This document shows, piece after piece, positions 32,733-43,875 of a stretch of DNA of 64,000 bases. This stretch comes from Rhynchopus euleeides. Taxonomy: Eukaryota > Euglenozoa > Diplonemea > Diplonemida > Diplonemidae. A program made the position numbers and the translations under genes. The stretch spans positions 620,001 through 684,000 of the forward strand of contig OY723315.1 of assembly GCA_963210315.1 (NCBI GenBank), given 5' to 3'. The notes below the pieces were generated by a model. That model had not been told where the DNA came from, made no database searches, and saw only the letters and a program-made list of their open reading frames with translations. Each line of letters begins with the position of its first letter. Position 1 is the first letter of the stretch.

Positions 32733-35700
32733 CTAAGGAGGCCGTCTCCAGGCGCCCTGTGTGGTGATGTGGTGTGGGGGTTGTGTTGCAGCGAGAGAGG
32801 CGTATGATGTGCGAATCGTATTCCTTGGTTTTTCAGCCGCAAGCCGGCGGGGGGAGTTGAAACTGCTTGGTCTCTTGCATCGGACTACTGTTCAACACGA
32901 CAAGACAAAGAAATTGCAAATCGGCACACGTTGCATCATCCAAACCCCCCTCCGAACTGCAAAGTAACATGCGCTGGGGTGCTTCCGCACCGTCATTATG
33001 TGTCAAACAACTTTGACACCTCCGGCTGCACCCCTCGGAAGACGGGGGCCGTCGACAGGTGACATGTGATCCGGTGTGGCAGCGACGTACCTGTATTATT
33101 GCTGCAGCTTCGTCTTTGCGCATATCCTCGCGGAACTTCTCTGTCTCCGCCTTCGTCTTGCGGCAGCATTCCTTTGCAGCCAAGACGCGGAACCAGCACT
33201 GCGTGGTGGTGAGAAGTGTCGCAAGAAGGCACAATTGGCAGACACAAGGACGACGGAAGTATCACATCACGGCATATTAATGATGCAGAGGACACATACC
33301 TGCAGACGCAGTGCTGCATCTTCGCGCTCCTGCGCAGAGTAGATGCGGCTGCCCACATGCGGGCCGCCGAATTGCGTGCAGTCGGAGTTGGCAAGGAAGT
33401 ACTGTGCATGAGATGGTGTGGTCTGGTCAAGCATCTGCCACTGTCACAGTTCTGCTGTTGGCAGTCTAGAAGGACGGACAAGAATTGTATGTATGCGAGC
33501 AAGTGCGTTGAAAACTAATGCCGTAACCGGCCTGGGGATAACCCTCCGAATCCGACCCATTCGGATGACCTGAGCTCGACACATGTTGTCCAGTATCTGC
33601 AAGGCTTCGGTAAGTACACCCGTTGCCATACCTTCCGGTTGTGCGTCTCTTCCTGCTTGGTGCGGCGCAGATGGCGGGTCTTGGCTGCCAGCTTGCGGCC
33701 CCGGTAGCCCCGGTACACCTTCTGGATGAAGGTGGCACCCTCGTGCATGCGGTGGACATCACCCATCTCCTGCAGGTCCTGCGACATCTGTGCCGCCACC
33801 CTGCGAGCCACAACGAGGCGCCAGAAGGACTGGATGAGGACAACAGCGGAATCCATTGCCTGCTCCAGCTCGAGGCTCTTCTGCATCTCTTCCGCAGTAG
33901 TGCTTCTCAGAGCGTTGGCATGTGCACGGGCAACGCGACCACGCTGCAGCGACTGAATCCTGGTGGCTGCAGCAGCTCGCGTCTCGTTGTGCACACAGTC
34001 GAGTCTCAGCTTCTTAAGGGACCATGCCTTCTGGATGACGAGGGCAGCTTCCACGCGCTTACGCTGTTGGCGGAGAGCTTTCACGCGAAGGTGTGCAATA
34101 GCGGAACGTATGACGCACTGGATCTTCACAGCAGCAGCATCTCGGCGTTGCTTCCGCTCTGCTGAGTCTCGCAGGACAGTGACACCGCGCTGTGCCTCCA
34201 TTTCCCAGAACAGCTGGCGCACGAGTTCCGATGGCTTCTCGTGAAGCTCGTATTCGTCCATCTCCTTTGCCACGCGTGCCTTATGTTCCTGGCGGAGTAC
34301 CGAAGCCCGCTCCCTCGCAAAGCTGCTGCGCACAAAGAGCTGGATGGTGAGTGCACCCTCCTCACGCTGACGGAGCACCTTCTTCCGCAAGTCCTCCGCT
34401 TCACGCCTCTCACGCCGCACACCCTTGACGTACAGCCTGTCGCTGTGGCCTCTGTACACAGCCTGGATCGTCACTGCTGCCCCGTATTGGATGGAGAGGG
34501 CGTAGGTCGTCTGCGCCTCGATCTGGCGGTTCACGTAGGCCACGATCAGCCTGTTGCGGTGCAGCTGTGCGATGACAGACCGAGCAGCAGCTTGGGTAAG
34601 GCAGAGGCAGTGTTCGAAGCGTTCTGCTTCGATGCGCGCGGTGACAGTCGCAGTTTCCTTCGCAGCCCGGCGCACACGCACAACCTTCTTGGCGTGAATC
34701 TGACGCCACCAACACTGTAAGTGTATCGCAGCATCCATTTGAATCTCACGCTCTTCGCGCAGCATCTGGGTGTACTCCTGTGCAACAACCATCCTCCAGA
34801 AAGTCTGCAACCTGCGAGCTGCGTCATTACGTCGTGTGGATGTCTCGACACGTTCAGTGACCTCCGCCTCGATCTCGCGTCTGAACTTGCGAGCACGCCA
34901 GCACCGCTGTATGATGATGACGGGTGCCGTGCGCTGTTGGAGTTCGTCGCGCCTGTTCCGTGCTCTCATCCGTGCAAGGCTCTGACGCCATGCACACTGC
35001 ACGGTCATCACTGCCTCCTCTCGCCGACTCTCAAGAAGCTTTTCCCTCCTCTTCCCGTTGTAGTAATCCTCGAGGCGTTGCAACTCACGCTGGCTCAGCC
35101 ACCGCCGCACACGGCGCTGAATTAGGATCAGGCATTGCAGCTGCTCTTTCAGGTCACGGTGATCCTTCAGGTCAGCCAGGGTTCTCTTTGCCTTGCAGCA
35201 GCGGAAGAACCCTTGTATAATCACAGCGTTCTTGACCTCCAACCGCATACGCCGCTGCAGGAGACGTGCGAGCTTCCCACGAATATGACGCTGGATAACA
35301 ATGGCTGCCTGCCGTTGCTCCCGATCAAGGCGCTCCTGCTCCTCAACAATGCCACGCAGGTGATTCAGCTTCTTAGTGTGCTTGATTGCCAAGTAGCACC
35401 GCACAGCACGTTGGAGGACACACACAGCACTCACCCTCCTGCGGTTTGCCGCCTTATACTCCGATGCAATGAGACGCCCTTGGCAACCGCGATACCACGA
35501 TTGAAGGAGCATTGCTGCACGGGTGCGACGTTCAGCTTCGCGCTGTTGCTGCTTGAGCTTCATGTGGAAGACAACCGTTTCAGACTTCTTCTTGTGGATA
35601 ATGTAAGTGCGCCATGCCGTCTGGATTATTGTAGCCGCAGGACAGGCACGCTTGTCATGACGCTTCTGCTCCGCAGACGCACGCGCGAGGTATCCGCGGA

Positions 35701-37630
35701 AGTGGCGCTGGATTGCAAGAGCCTGGTGGTTGAGGGTGCTCTTCAGCTCCTTCAGTTCAGCAGATCTCTTCTTCGCCCGGTAGCATCTGTACGAGCGCTG
35801 GATGACACGCGACGCCCGTTCCAGTTCGGATGTGCGCTCGTTGTATACCTTGAGTGCCCGGGCCCGCTCCACATGGCGTCTTGCAAGGAAGCAGCGAGTC
35901 GCTCTCTGAATCAAGGGAATGGCCTTGTCCATACGCTTCTCACGACCTGTGGCTGTATGGAGCAGCTTGATGCGCCGCATGGCAGTGCGCGTCACCCCAC
36001 CCCTGTAGAGACGCTGTATCGCGAGTGCGGCGACCGACTGGTTGTCCATCTCCGCCCGTGCAGTTTGAATAGCCATCCGCTGCTGGCTGGTGCGCCACCA
36101 GCGCTGTATCTTGCGCGCTGCAGCATTCAACTGCTTCTGCCGGATCAGCTCGTTGAGCCGCAGCTGCTCCTCCTTCAACAGCAGCTCGCGCTCAATAGCC
36201 CTGCGATACACACCCCAGCCACGTTGGATGATGCGGGCACTGTGCCACCGCCGCAATTCCTTAGCATGCCGGATGCGGTTGAGCGACTTTTGTGCGAACA
36301 GGAAGCGAGCGCGGCGTTGTATGATACGTGACGCCTTGTCCCGCAGTGCGTGATGATGAGCCTCTGCCTGGCTACGGGCAATCTGGTCACGCCGCATCCT
36401 CTGGAACAGCCTGCACTGGTGCGACCGCACCACCGACTGCACCTTGATGGCTGCCGACTCCCACTTCCGGATCATTGTGCGAGCCATGACCCCACGCCAC
36501 ACCCGCTGGATGTTCCGCGCCGCTGTCCGATACCGCCGAATCTCATCAGCACGCAGCGCCGCACACATGTTCTCATACATCAGGCGTGCCATCTCTTCTC
36601 GCTTCTTCCGTTCGATTTCCTGCTCCCGCTTGGCCTTCGCCCGCTGCTCCTTTTCATAGAGGCGGCGTGCGACCTGCCGGCGCCGGTCCTCCTCGTTGAA
36701 CCGCAGCTCATCGCGGTTCTTCTTCTGCAGCATGCGCTGCGCATGCCGCTGCGTATCGCTGCGCATGGCAGTGGCCGGCGCCCCGACAGCAGGATGGCCC
36801 TTCAGCCCCACCGGCTCCGCCACACCACCGCCGCCCCTGCGTGGCGCCTTGCCAGCCCTCGACCCTGACGGCGCCTCCGGTTGCTGCGACACCGCCTCGC
36901 TGGTCGGGCTGCTCGCATAGTCCAACAGCTGCCCCTTGCCTTGCCGCACCGTCTGCCTCGGCGCCCGCTTGGCAGGCTTCAAGGGAGGGGGCGCGGGGCG
37001 CCTGTCGGACCCCCCTGGCGACCCGCCTTCCGACGACTCGAGCAGCTGGGGCACGTGCACCGGGGTCGAGGTGACGGAGTTGCTCCTCCCAATCGCCGGC
37101 ATCGCCGGGACAGACCCTTCCCCTAGGGTCAGCCCGCGCTGCGGCGCCACCACAGTGCGGAAGCGGTGCAAACTCTGCTCGACAATCGCCGTGCTGGGGT
37201 GGTCGGGCCCAAGCTCGGAATGCGCAACCTGTGCTGCCTGCGAGAATGTCGTGAACGCCTTGCGCGCCTCCACAGGGTCATCACAGACCTCCTGCGCCGC
37301 GCCGAGATTGTGCAGCGCCACCACAAGCTTGTGGCCCTGGTCTGCCGACGTGCTGTTGTCCTCATCACTCTTGAACCGCTTCATGCCGCGCGCATTGCAG
37401 TCTGCCACGAGATGCTCAACTGACGGATGAGCAGTCTGCTCGCCGTTGCGGCGTTTCATGAGGTGCAGGGCTGTCTCACGCGCCTTCACACTCTCAATGA
37501 GATTCCCCTCCCGCGCCAGCTGACGCGCCATCTCCTCCAGGAAGGCCACCTTCCGCTCCACATCCGTCTGCGGGCTCCCGCCTCCACTAACTGCGACACC
37601 CATGCGGGCATCGCTCACCTCGGCAGACAT
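32733..37630 (-). CDS. Giant IQ-motif (calmodulin-binding) protein, four exons
   Basis: Exon 1 (37630-33632) encodes about 1333 residues. It has a TPR-like helical N-terminus (ALHNLGAAQEVCDDPVEARK, about 117-137), a Pro/Ser linker, and from about residue 390 onward some 27 IQ motifs such as NIQRVWRGVMART and TIQAVYRGHSDRL. I infer three further exons: 33401-33300, 33198-33091 and 32756-32733. All junctions are phase 0 with GT donors (GTATGG, GTATGTGT, GTACGT) and AG acceptors. Joined, they complete two more IQ motifs exactly across the junctions, LRLQ|CWFRVLAAKE and AIIQ|GAWRR, and end RRPP-stop. The introns are 230, 101 and 334 bp. IQ arrays bind calmodulin or centrin-like light chains, so a spindle, flagellar or cytoskeletal scaffold role is likely. 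The start at 37630 is preferred over an open but low-complexity extension to 38104. Confidence 0.8.
32757..33090 (-). other. Predicted intron 3 of the IQ-motif gene
   Basis: The donor is ATACAG|GTACGT. The acceptor is CACCACACAG after a CA/CT-rich tract. It is 334 bp, phase 0, and again splits an IQ core right after the Gln. The final exon is only 24 bp including the stop, so an alternative acceptor is possible. Confidence 0.6.
33199..33299 (-). other. Predicted intron 2 of the IQ-motif gene
   Basis: The donor is CTGCAG|GTATGTGT and the acceptor is CTCACCACCACGCAG. It is 101 bp, phase 0, and falls between Q and C of an LQCWFR IQ core. Confidence 0.75.
33402..33631 (-). other. Predicted intron 1 of the IQ-motif gene
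   Basis: The donor is AAG|GTATGG and the acceptor is ATCTCATGCACAG. It is 230 bp, phase 0. The upstream frame reads through only into non-conserved sequence, whereas splicing restores a hydrophilic segment leading into an IQ motif. Confidence 0.7.
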
Positions 37631-37691
37631 CGCCGCACTGCCCCGCCACTGCAGGGCGGCCCCAGGTGGAACCCTGACGGGCTCACTGCCC

Positions 37692-37720
37692 CTGTTGTGT
37701 AAGTGCCAGAGCACAGGGGG
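37692..37720 (-). promoter_or_regulatory. Possible trans-splice acceptor for the IQ-motif gene
   Basis: On the minus strand CTCTGGCACTTACACAACAG lies about 60 nt before the start codon and is preceded by a C/T-rich stretch. Several other AGs are close by, so the choice is tentative. Confidence 0.3.
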
Positions 37721-37960
37721 AGGGAGGCACGGCTGGGCGACAGAACGACAGGGAACACAAAAAGATAGCCCCTGCCCCCCTCCTGTTTGGGACAGGGTGA
37801 TGTGGTGGTGGGGTGTCAAGTGCAGGTGTCCGCTCATACAGCATAACATTATATGCATCTCTTCAGTGATCATGGTGTGTGGGTGTGTGGGGTGGACGGG
37901 GAGAGTGCGTTGCCGTGCATATATATCCAGCTCACTCTGGCGTGAAGAAAAAGGACCTTC

Positions 37961-38052
37961 CCTCCCCCCCCCTTCCCCCTTCCCCCTCCCCCCGAGCGAG
38001 AGACTGGCCTTCAGACACACACAAACACACCACCTCAGCGGGGGAGGGGGGG
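37961..38052 (+). repeat. 92-bp direct repeat, copy 1
   Basis: A C-rich tract, then CGAGCGAGAGACTGGCCTTC, an (AC)n-like stretch, and CCACCTCAGCGGGGGAGG. It is almost identical to 38293-38386, about 240 bp away. Confidence 0.75.
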
Positions 38053-38135
38053 TTTGATCGTCGAGAGGGAATGGAAAAGTAAATCTCCCAGCACCTTCTC
38101 GCAATGTTAGTCCTTTTTGTAGTCACTACACCAGA
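38053..38135 (+). repeat. Short repeat family F/G, full-length-like copy
   Basis: TTTGATCGTCGAGAGGGAATGG leads through AATCTCCCAGCACCTTCTCG and GCAATGTTAG to TTTTTGTAGTCACTACACC. It links the family F copies (86, 15226, 61517) with the family G copies (38791, 54476, 63084), showing that they are one family. Confidence 0.6.
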
Positions 38136-38292
38136 TATGTTGTACAAGGCAGATCAATGCACAACGGGAGGGTGTGTAGCAGTTGTCTGTCAGTGGCTTG
38201 GTGGTTGGACCGCAATACAGTATCACTAAAACACAACCAGGTGTCTGTCCGTAATACGTCTCTCCTTGACACCATATACTTTGTGCCCCTGT

Positions 38293-38386
38293 CCCTCCCC
38301 CCCCCCCTTCCCCCTCCCCCCGAGCGAGAGACTGGCCTTCAGACACACACAAACACACCACCTCAGCGGGGGAGGGGGGGGGGGGC
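38293..38386 (+). repeat. 92-bp direct repeat, copy 2
   Basis: Near-identical to 37961-38052, with slightly longer C and G runs. Confidence 0.75.
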
Positions 38387-38790
38387 AGACCACAGCACAC
38401 AGCCTGTGTCGAGCAGCGTGCGCCGTGGGTGAACCAGGATGGCCCGCAATCCTTGAGCTGCTGACATAAAGATCCCCCGCACTTCGCCCTGCCCCTGCCC
38501 CACTCTCTCGTCCCAACCAAAAAAAACGCTTCAAATGCACAATTCATGACATCGACATCAAAAAGAAACAGCAGTTGGGAAGAGGGAGGAGGGGCATCTT
38601 GCGGGTTGACATTAAACAGGGCCAATATGTAGAGAAGAAGAGTATCCTGACCGGTGCGAGGAGGGGACGGGGTGGGTGTGTGAGGGGGAGGGGGCAGAGG
38701 TGGGGCATATGATGGGGGGGGGGGGGCATTTACCCCATTGGGATTAGGTGATTGGCGCGAAGCGCAAAATACCTCGCGGGGAGGGTGGGG
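38387..38790. other. Gene-free spacer
   Basis: G-rich tracts (38710-38730). Nothing recognised. Confidence 0.35.
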
Positions 38791-38850
38791 GAGGCATGAT
38801 TTTGCCGAAAGTGAAGGTGACGCAAGTCTCCCTGCACCTCGTCTGCAACA
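38791..38850 (+). repeat. Short repeat family G copy
   Basis: GGCATGATTTTGCCGAAAGTG, then CAAGTCTCCCTGCACCTC. Matches 54476-54530. Confidence 0.55.
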
Positions 38851-39591
38851 CGACGCCCTCAGATGATGGCGACTCTCCTCTGGTGCTTCTACAGAGCACC
38901 GTCACCACCACCACCCCTGCCCCCAATCCCCTCCCACACCACGGCCTTGTGAGGCATCTCAATCCGTCGTCGGGGTGGTGGGTGCCACCAGCCAGTGCCA
39001 GCCGCAAACACCCTCCCATGCTATGTTCTTGTTGTTTCTTTCGCACTTCAAACTCTACCGTCTTCACTGATCTTACAGTTCCGTGTTAAAATTCGGGGGT
39101 CTGGGGTGGGGGGGGGTGGGGTGGGGGTGTTCAATAGTTTGGCACACGAATCGAGCCTGGCATTCTGTTCGAGCCAGCCATTCAGTTTTTTTCAAAGGGG
39201 GCGGGGGTGGTTTTGTCAAGAGGGTGGGGGTGCCAAGCTGGCCTCCTCTTCACTCAGATTGCAGGCAATCGTCGACACTCCGAGGGAGGTGCTCAGCCTG
39301 CGTTGTGACCACTGCTGTGTGGGCAAACCACACCGGCGGAAACAGATAGTGCTGTTGTGCGCGCGCCAGAGACGGGCAAAATCAACTCACACAGCCTTGC
39401 TGTGCGGAGGCTGTCTTCGCAGACCAGAGCGCTGCACCCCGCTATCTTCTGTGAACACAGGCAGTAGTCCTGTTGCGGTGAAAATACAAAAGACTCGGGT
39501 TTGCGTTCGTTAGTCTTCTTATTCGAAGGTTTCGGGAGGGGGCAGCTTCGTCTGCCAACTCACAACTGTTTCAGAAATACACAAATGTGTG

Positions 39592-39627
39592 GGAGGGGCG
39601 CTCAACCCAGGGGTTGAGCGCCCCTCC
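39592..39627. repeat. Perfect 17-bp hairpin (36-bp near-palindrome)
   Basis: GGAGGGGCGCTCAACCC, AG, GGGTTGAGCGCCCCTCC: a perfect inverted repeat with a two-base spacer. No T tract follows and no operon context exists, so I do not call it a terminator. Confidence 0.85.
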
Positions 39628-39663
39628 AGTTCAGGAGGGTGGGTGACACACAACTGGCACAAC

Positions 39664-39692
39664 AACGAACGACTTTGAACGAGTATTTTTTT
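39664..39692 (-). repeat. LINE 3'-tail remnant
   Basis: AACGAACGACTTTGAACGAG is a diverged match to the tandem tail of the intact LINE, in the same (minus) orientation. Confidence 0.4.
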
Positions 39693-40873
39693 TAGCGGAG
39701 TGTCTCTTCCTACTGTCTGAATCCTACACCCGGTAAGAGGTGCTGTTCCGAGTTCGCCTGGCCACACGGTGCCCACTAACGCTTTGGTATCACCGTCTGA
39801 TGAAAGAGATTGGGAAAAAATGGAGCAGCTGCGTGCTTGGCGGCGTCAGGAACCTGTTGGCACCACTGCCAAGTCCTCAGCACCGAGGCAGGTGTGCCGA
39901 CCTACCCCTGCCTGGGAAGCAGGCGTGGTGGTGGTCATCAACACGCTGGTGACAGCGCAGCCGTGCCCCCACCCCCCCCCCCACATGAGCTGGGACCACC
40001 CTCTCAGACTTTCTGAGGCAAGACCATCAGGTTCAGCGGGAGGGGAGGACCAGGTCTGGAGACAGACCTTTTCATTGCAGAATCCGTGTGCTGGATTGGG
40101 CTGGGGGTGCGGGGTGCGGGGTTGCCGATTGTTTTGAGTTTCCGTTGGTTCACATCATTGCTTTGCGCCGCGAAGAACACGCAGCGCGCGCAACAACAAA
40201 AAAAGGTAACGGAGGGCCGAAAGGGGGTATACCGACCACCCCGTGCATATGTCACCCCCCACAGGTGAAAAAGATAAGGCGTTGTTTGTGCGCCAAACCC
40301 GCAAAAATGACATATACACGGGGGGGGAGGGGTGGTAGGTACGAGAAGAAAAATAGAGTGGCCTTTCACATCACTGGCAACAACGGTATTCGCCAAACGA
40401 CCCAACTTCCCTCCCGACACGAAAGACCGGCACAAAGGCCAGACTCATGCCTAGAGGATGGCGGACCGCAGCAAGCAGAGTGATGTCCTCAGGGCCTGTC
40501 TGAAATATACTGTCTGAAATATACTGGCAGAGGGGATAAGGGGGCGGGGCAAGTGGAGCTGATACACCGAGAAATTTCAGGGCCCCCGGACCCGGAACCC
40601 CGGGCTAGCGAGAGGTGCCTGGGTGAGTGAGTGAGAGTGGGATCATAAAAGGGGGGCCCTCGTGTGGCCCCCATTCTATGACAAATATGCCTCACCACCC
40701 TCTTGCCTCTTTGAACTCTTCCTCTTCCACCTCTTCAAGTTTTCCTCGGGTTCTTCCGGCACCCGCCTTTGTTACATCAAAACGACTGACACTGGGGTTG
40801 CTGGAGGGCCGAAGAGTTCTTCTGAATTGGTGGAAGCTGCAGGTCAAAAGAACGGGATACCATTGGGCAGAAA
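39693..40873. other. Gene-free spacer
   Basis: Contains a 14-bp perfect tandem duplication, TGTCTGAAATATAC twice, near 40496-40523. No gene supported. Confidence 0.4.
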
Positions 40874-40998
40874 GTTGAACGATTTGAACGATTTTTCGCC
40901 ATGCTCTCAGCAGCCCCCCTGCCGGCAGGGGGGAGGGGGGCCGCTGTCTCGGGTTCTTCTGCCCACACGGCGGCATCGCCCAAAGAACTTTCAAGTTC
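40874..40998 (-). mobile_element. 5'-truncated LINE copy, 3' end only
   Basis: On the minus strand GCCGCCGTGTGGGCAGAAGA, a GC hairpin (CCCCCCTGCCGGCAGGGGGG) and the tail AAAAATCGTTCAAATCG align with the last 125 bp of the intact LINE (17584-17680). This is a typical dead-on-arrival LINE insertion. Confidence 0.7.
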
Positions 40999-41149
40999 GA
41001 CGCCCTGGCAGTTTCAGCAGGCGCTTCCGGAGAATGAAGAACCCATTTTCCTGTTACCTTTGGACTGGGAAAAGCGAGGGCTCCACAGCCCAGGGACCCA
41101 GAACCCGGTGGATCAACTCAACCCTGGGGGGGGGGGGGGGGTGTTGGGG

Positions 41150-41210
41150 GGTGGGGTAGTGAAATAGAAGTAGAAGGAAGCACACGGACGATCTCCCTCC
41201 ACTCGTGGGG
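41150..41210 (+). repeat. Family B repeat, copy 3
   Basis: GTAGTGAAATAGAAGTAGAAGG, then GATCTCCCTCCACTCG. Ends before the TATGCAGG core. Confidence 0.55.
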
Positions 41211-42034
41211 AACGGGGGGGTGGGGGGGGGACGTAGTAAAATAGATATCAGGTACAGAGAATCGACTCCCCGGAGGGAGAGGGGGGGGGGGATATTATTC
41301 AGGAAATAGGCCCGGTTCAAAGATCCGGGGCTGCTGGTTTGGAAATGACATGTCGGAGTGGGGTGAGGATGGGTGGTGGGGGGGTGGGGGGGGAGTATTT
41401 TCTTCCAGGCTCTAAAGTGCAGAAAAGAAACAGTGAGCGCCCGAACAAAAAAAATAAACCAACGGCCTCACTGTGCCGCGCTGTCACAGCAGGGCACAGT
41501 GAGAAGTTTCGCATCAAAAACGACCCCCCAGCTCCTAACCACACCATCAACAGGCCTGTAAGCTTCACTGCCGCAGATAGGGGTCAGGGCCGGTCTGGCG
41601 AGACGAGGGTAAGGTTCCCCTTTCTGACGGATAAGGGAAACGCACCCAAACGAATCACCTTGAGTTGTTGTATCTGTTGTAGATCTTGTGAGGATTACCG
41701 GGGTTGAACCGGCCGCACCAAACACTTCGAAGCACGCGTGGAGGTATCCTCGTTGAAAAGGGAGTGGGGAGAGGGGGAGAGAGGGGTGGGCGCGCGTGGT
41801 CCCGATTTTTTTCTGATCCGTTGCATGAAAGGCGAAGAACATAGCAAAGCTCTCCCTCGGCATAGACAAACAGGGTGCCATGACGCTGTTTGCTTTACAC
41901 AGCCACCTCGCAGCAGGGGAGGGGGCGGGGTGGAGTGGGGGGGATGGGCAACGGTCGTAGCAAACACGAGTAATAACAATCAACGACACTTTCCGCCCTG
42001 CGTATCGACAGCAGGGGGGGGTGGTGTCTTTGTG
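41211..42034. other. Gene-free spacer
   Basis: G-rich tracts and unique sequence. No supported gene. Confidence 0.35.
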
Positions 42035-42110
42035 GACAGTGAAGGGAAGCCAGGTCTCCACACGGATGATATCCCTTCACTCGTTATGCAGGTTGTGTCT
42101 GAGACACCTC
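42035..42110 (+). repeat. Family B repeat, copy 4
   Basis: The stem AGTGAAGGG / CCCTTCACT is perfect over 9 bp and is followed by CGTTATGCAGGTTGTGTCTG. It lies directly upstream of copy 5 in the same orientation. Confidence 0.65.
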
Positions 42111-42125
42111 ACCCAGTAGGGGGGG

Positions 42126-42330
42126 TAGTGAAATCGAATTTGAAGGGAGCACAAGAATGATCACCCTTCACTCGTTATGCAGGTTGTGTCTGAAATCCAG
42201 TGTTTTTTCCGGCCTGTGTTGTGTTGTTGTACTGTGTGGGCAATTAGGCTGTGATGGTATGCAAAAACGTTCTTTGGTTCTCATGATCAAACGTCAAGGC
42301 ACTCATCTGTGGAAATGTGCGTAACTGGTG
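42126..42330 (+). repeat. Family B repeat, copy 5 (long)
   Basis: TAGTGAAATCGAATTTGAAGG, then CACCCTTCACTCGTTATGCAG and GTTGTGTCTGAAATCCAG. It then continues with TACTGTGTGGGCAAT, TTTGGTTCTCATGATCAAACG and AAGGCACTC, collinear with 46.8 and 54.2 kb. Confidence 0.65.
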
Positions 42331-43844
42331 TCATCATTGTAGTCAGGTTCATGTAGCCTATGTGACCGCAGTGATGTCTTCAGTCATTCCATTTGCATGT
42401 CAGCTTGTTCGTTAAAAGAGGAACGTTCATAGGAACGTTCAGGGGGGGGGGGGGGGCGCAAAAAAATTGCTTATGGTAGCAGTTTCGGCTGCCAACCCAC
42501 GACCGTACCATAAGGACGCGGAACACATGCCGGGGCAGCCCGGTACGAGGTGTACCTTTCATCAGGTGGGTATCGGCAAGATGCACAGCGTCAGGGGTGG
42601 GGACAGATAGAGGGCAAAAGATGAAAGGGGCGGTGGGGTAGGGGGGTGGATTTTAGAGAAAAAGAAAAAAGAAAAGTGATGATTAAAAGGAGGAGAGAAA
42701 GCAGTAAAGAAAAGAATAAAAAAAGAAAAAGGTGTGGATCGGAGCACGACTCCACGGGCCACGGGAAGCATATGAAATGCCTCCCGGATCGGACATTGCG
42801 TCTAGGAGTGCGGCAGGGGAGACGGTGTCCAGGGGGGGGGGGGGGGGTTTGGGCGTATGGTGACTAAGTGCATGGCCAAAGTATAATCTTTGGGGGCACA
42901 GAAGCACGCCATTACGCCGTCAGCTATGCATGGCAGGGTCGCTGGTTCCCTGAGGATCGTGTTAATCCCGCATACCGGAAGGAAAAAAGGGGTTGGGGGC
43001 ATGATACAACGTGAGTTTATGAAAGGTATAACTACCGTCTGGTGGCTAGTTGTAATCGGACTCGGGTTCCGATTGATGGGCGACCCAGTAGGGGGGGGGG
43101 GGTTTTAAAGTTGATGTCGAAGTGATTGTTCCACGGTATAAAAAATCCACACGCGGGGGAGTGGAGGTACCTTTGGTTGCCCTGCTCCTTCTTCCTGTAT
43201 CTTCGCACCATGCCACCATCACCTACAGGGTGTACAGCCAGGCAGTGGCGTCCACAATATTGCCAGAAGGCCCATTTTGTTTAATATCGACGACCACCAC
43301 CCTGACACACAGTGGCTTTTCTTTCCAGCCGCCGTTCTTCCTTACGTTGCGATGCCGCACATGGCTAGTGGGACACAATGCCCTGTGCTGCACAGCCCTG
43401 CATGGGACTTTGCAGGGAACAAGGAAATACCCCCACCCACCCACCCCGACCCCCCCCCCCCTCCCTCCCCTTGCCTCCCCGGGGGTACGTTAAAAAACGA
43501 TCCCAATAGCAGCAACGGTTGCCGAGCAAAACCTCTGAACGGGAGCATAATTTTCCCTTTTGCCTTCTTTGCAAAAAGAAGGGGGAAAACAACTCGGCTG
43601 TTCTCTTGGAGCAGCGACAAAAGGCTACACACACGCAGCGAAAGCCACCTCTCTCTCCTCCTTTGGGCTGGCCGAGAGTCACGGTGTGGGAGGTTCTGCA
43701 CTCCAATAGACACATAGGGGGTGCAGAATGCGGAAGAAGGCAGGGGTGGTGGGGTGGTGGCGAGGGGACACCCCTGTGATCAGCAACGACTGGAGTAAGC
43801 CAAGCACAGCCTGGCCCGCCTCCATTCGAACAGCACGGGGTGGG
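42331..43844. other. Gene-free spacer
   Basis: Includes a GGAACGTTCA tandem pair near 42420-42440, an A/G-rich purine tract (42650-42730) and C runs near 43440-43470. No gene supported. Confidence 0.35.
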
Positions 43845-43875
43845 GGTAGTGAAATCGAATTTGCACGGGGTGGGG
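43845..43875 (+). repeat. Family B fragment
   Basis: GGTAGTGAAATCGAATTTG matches the left arm of the 42126 copy and then runs into a G tract. Confidence 0.45.

Noticed and set aside
37631-38104. N-terminal extension of the IQ-motif protein
   Set aside because: It reads through a 92-bp non-coding direct repeat and a short dispersed repeat, and it is low complexity.
39592-39627. Rho-independent terminator
   Set aside because: The hairpin has no following T tract, and this is a eukaryotic context.
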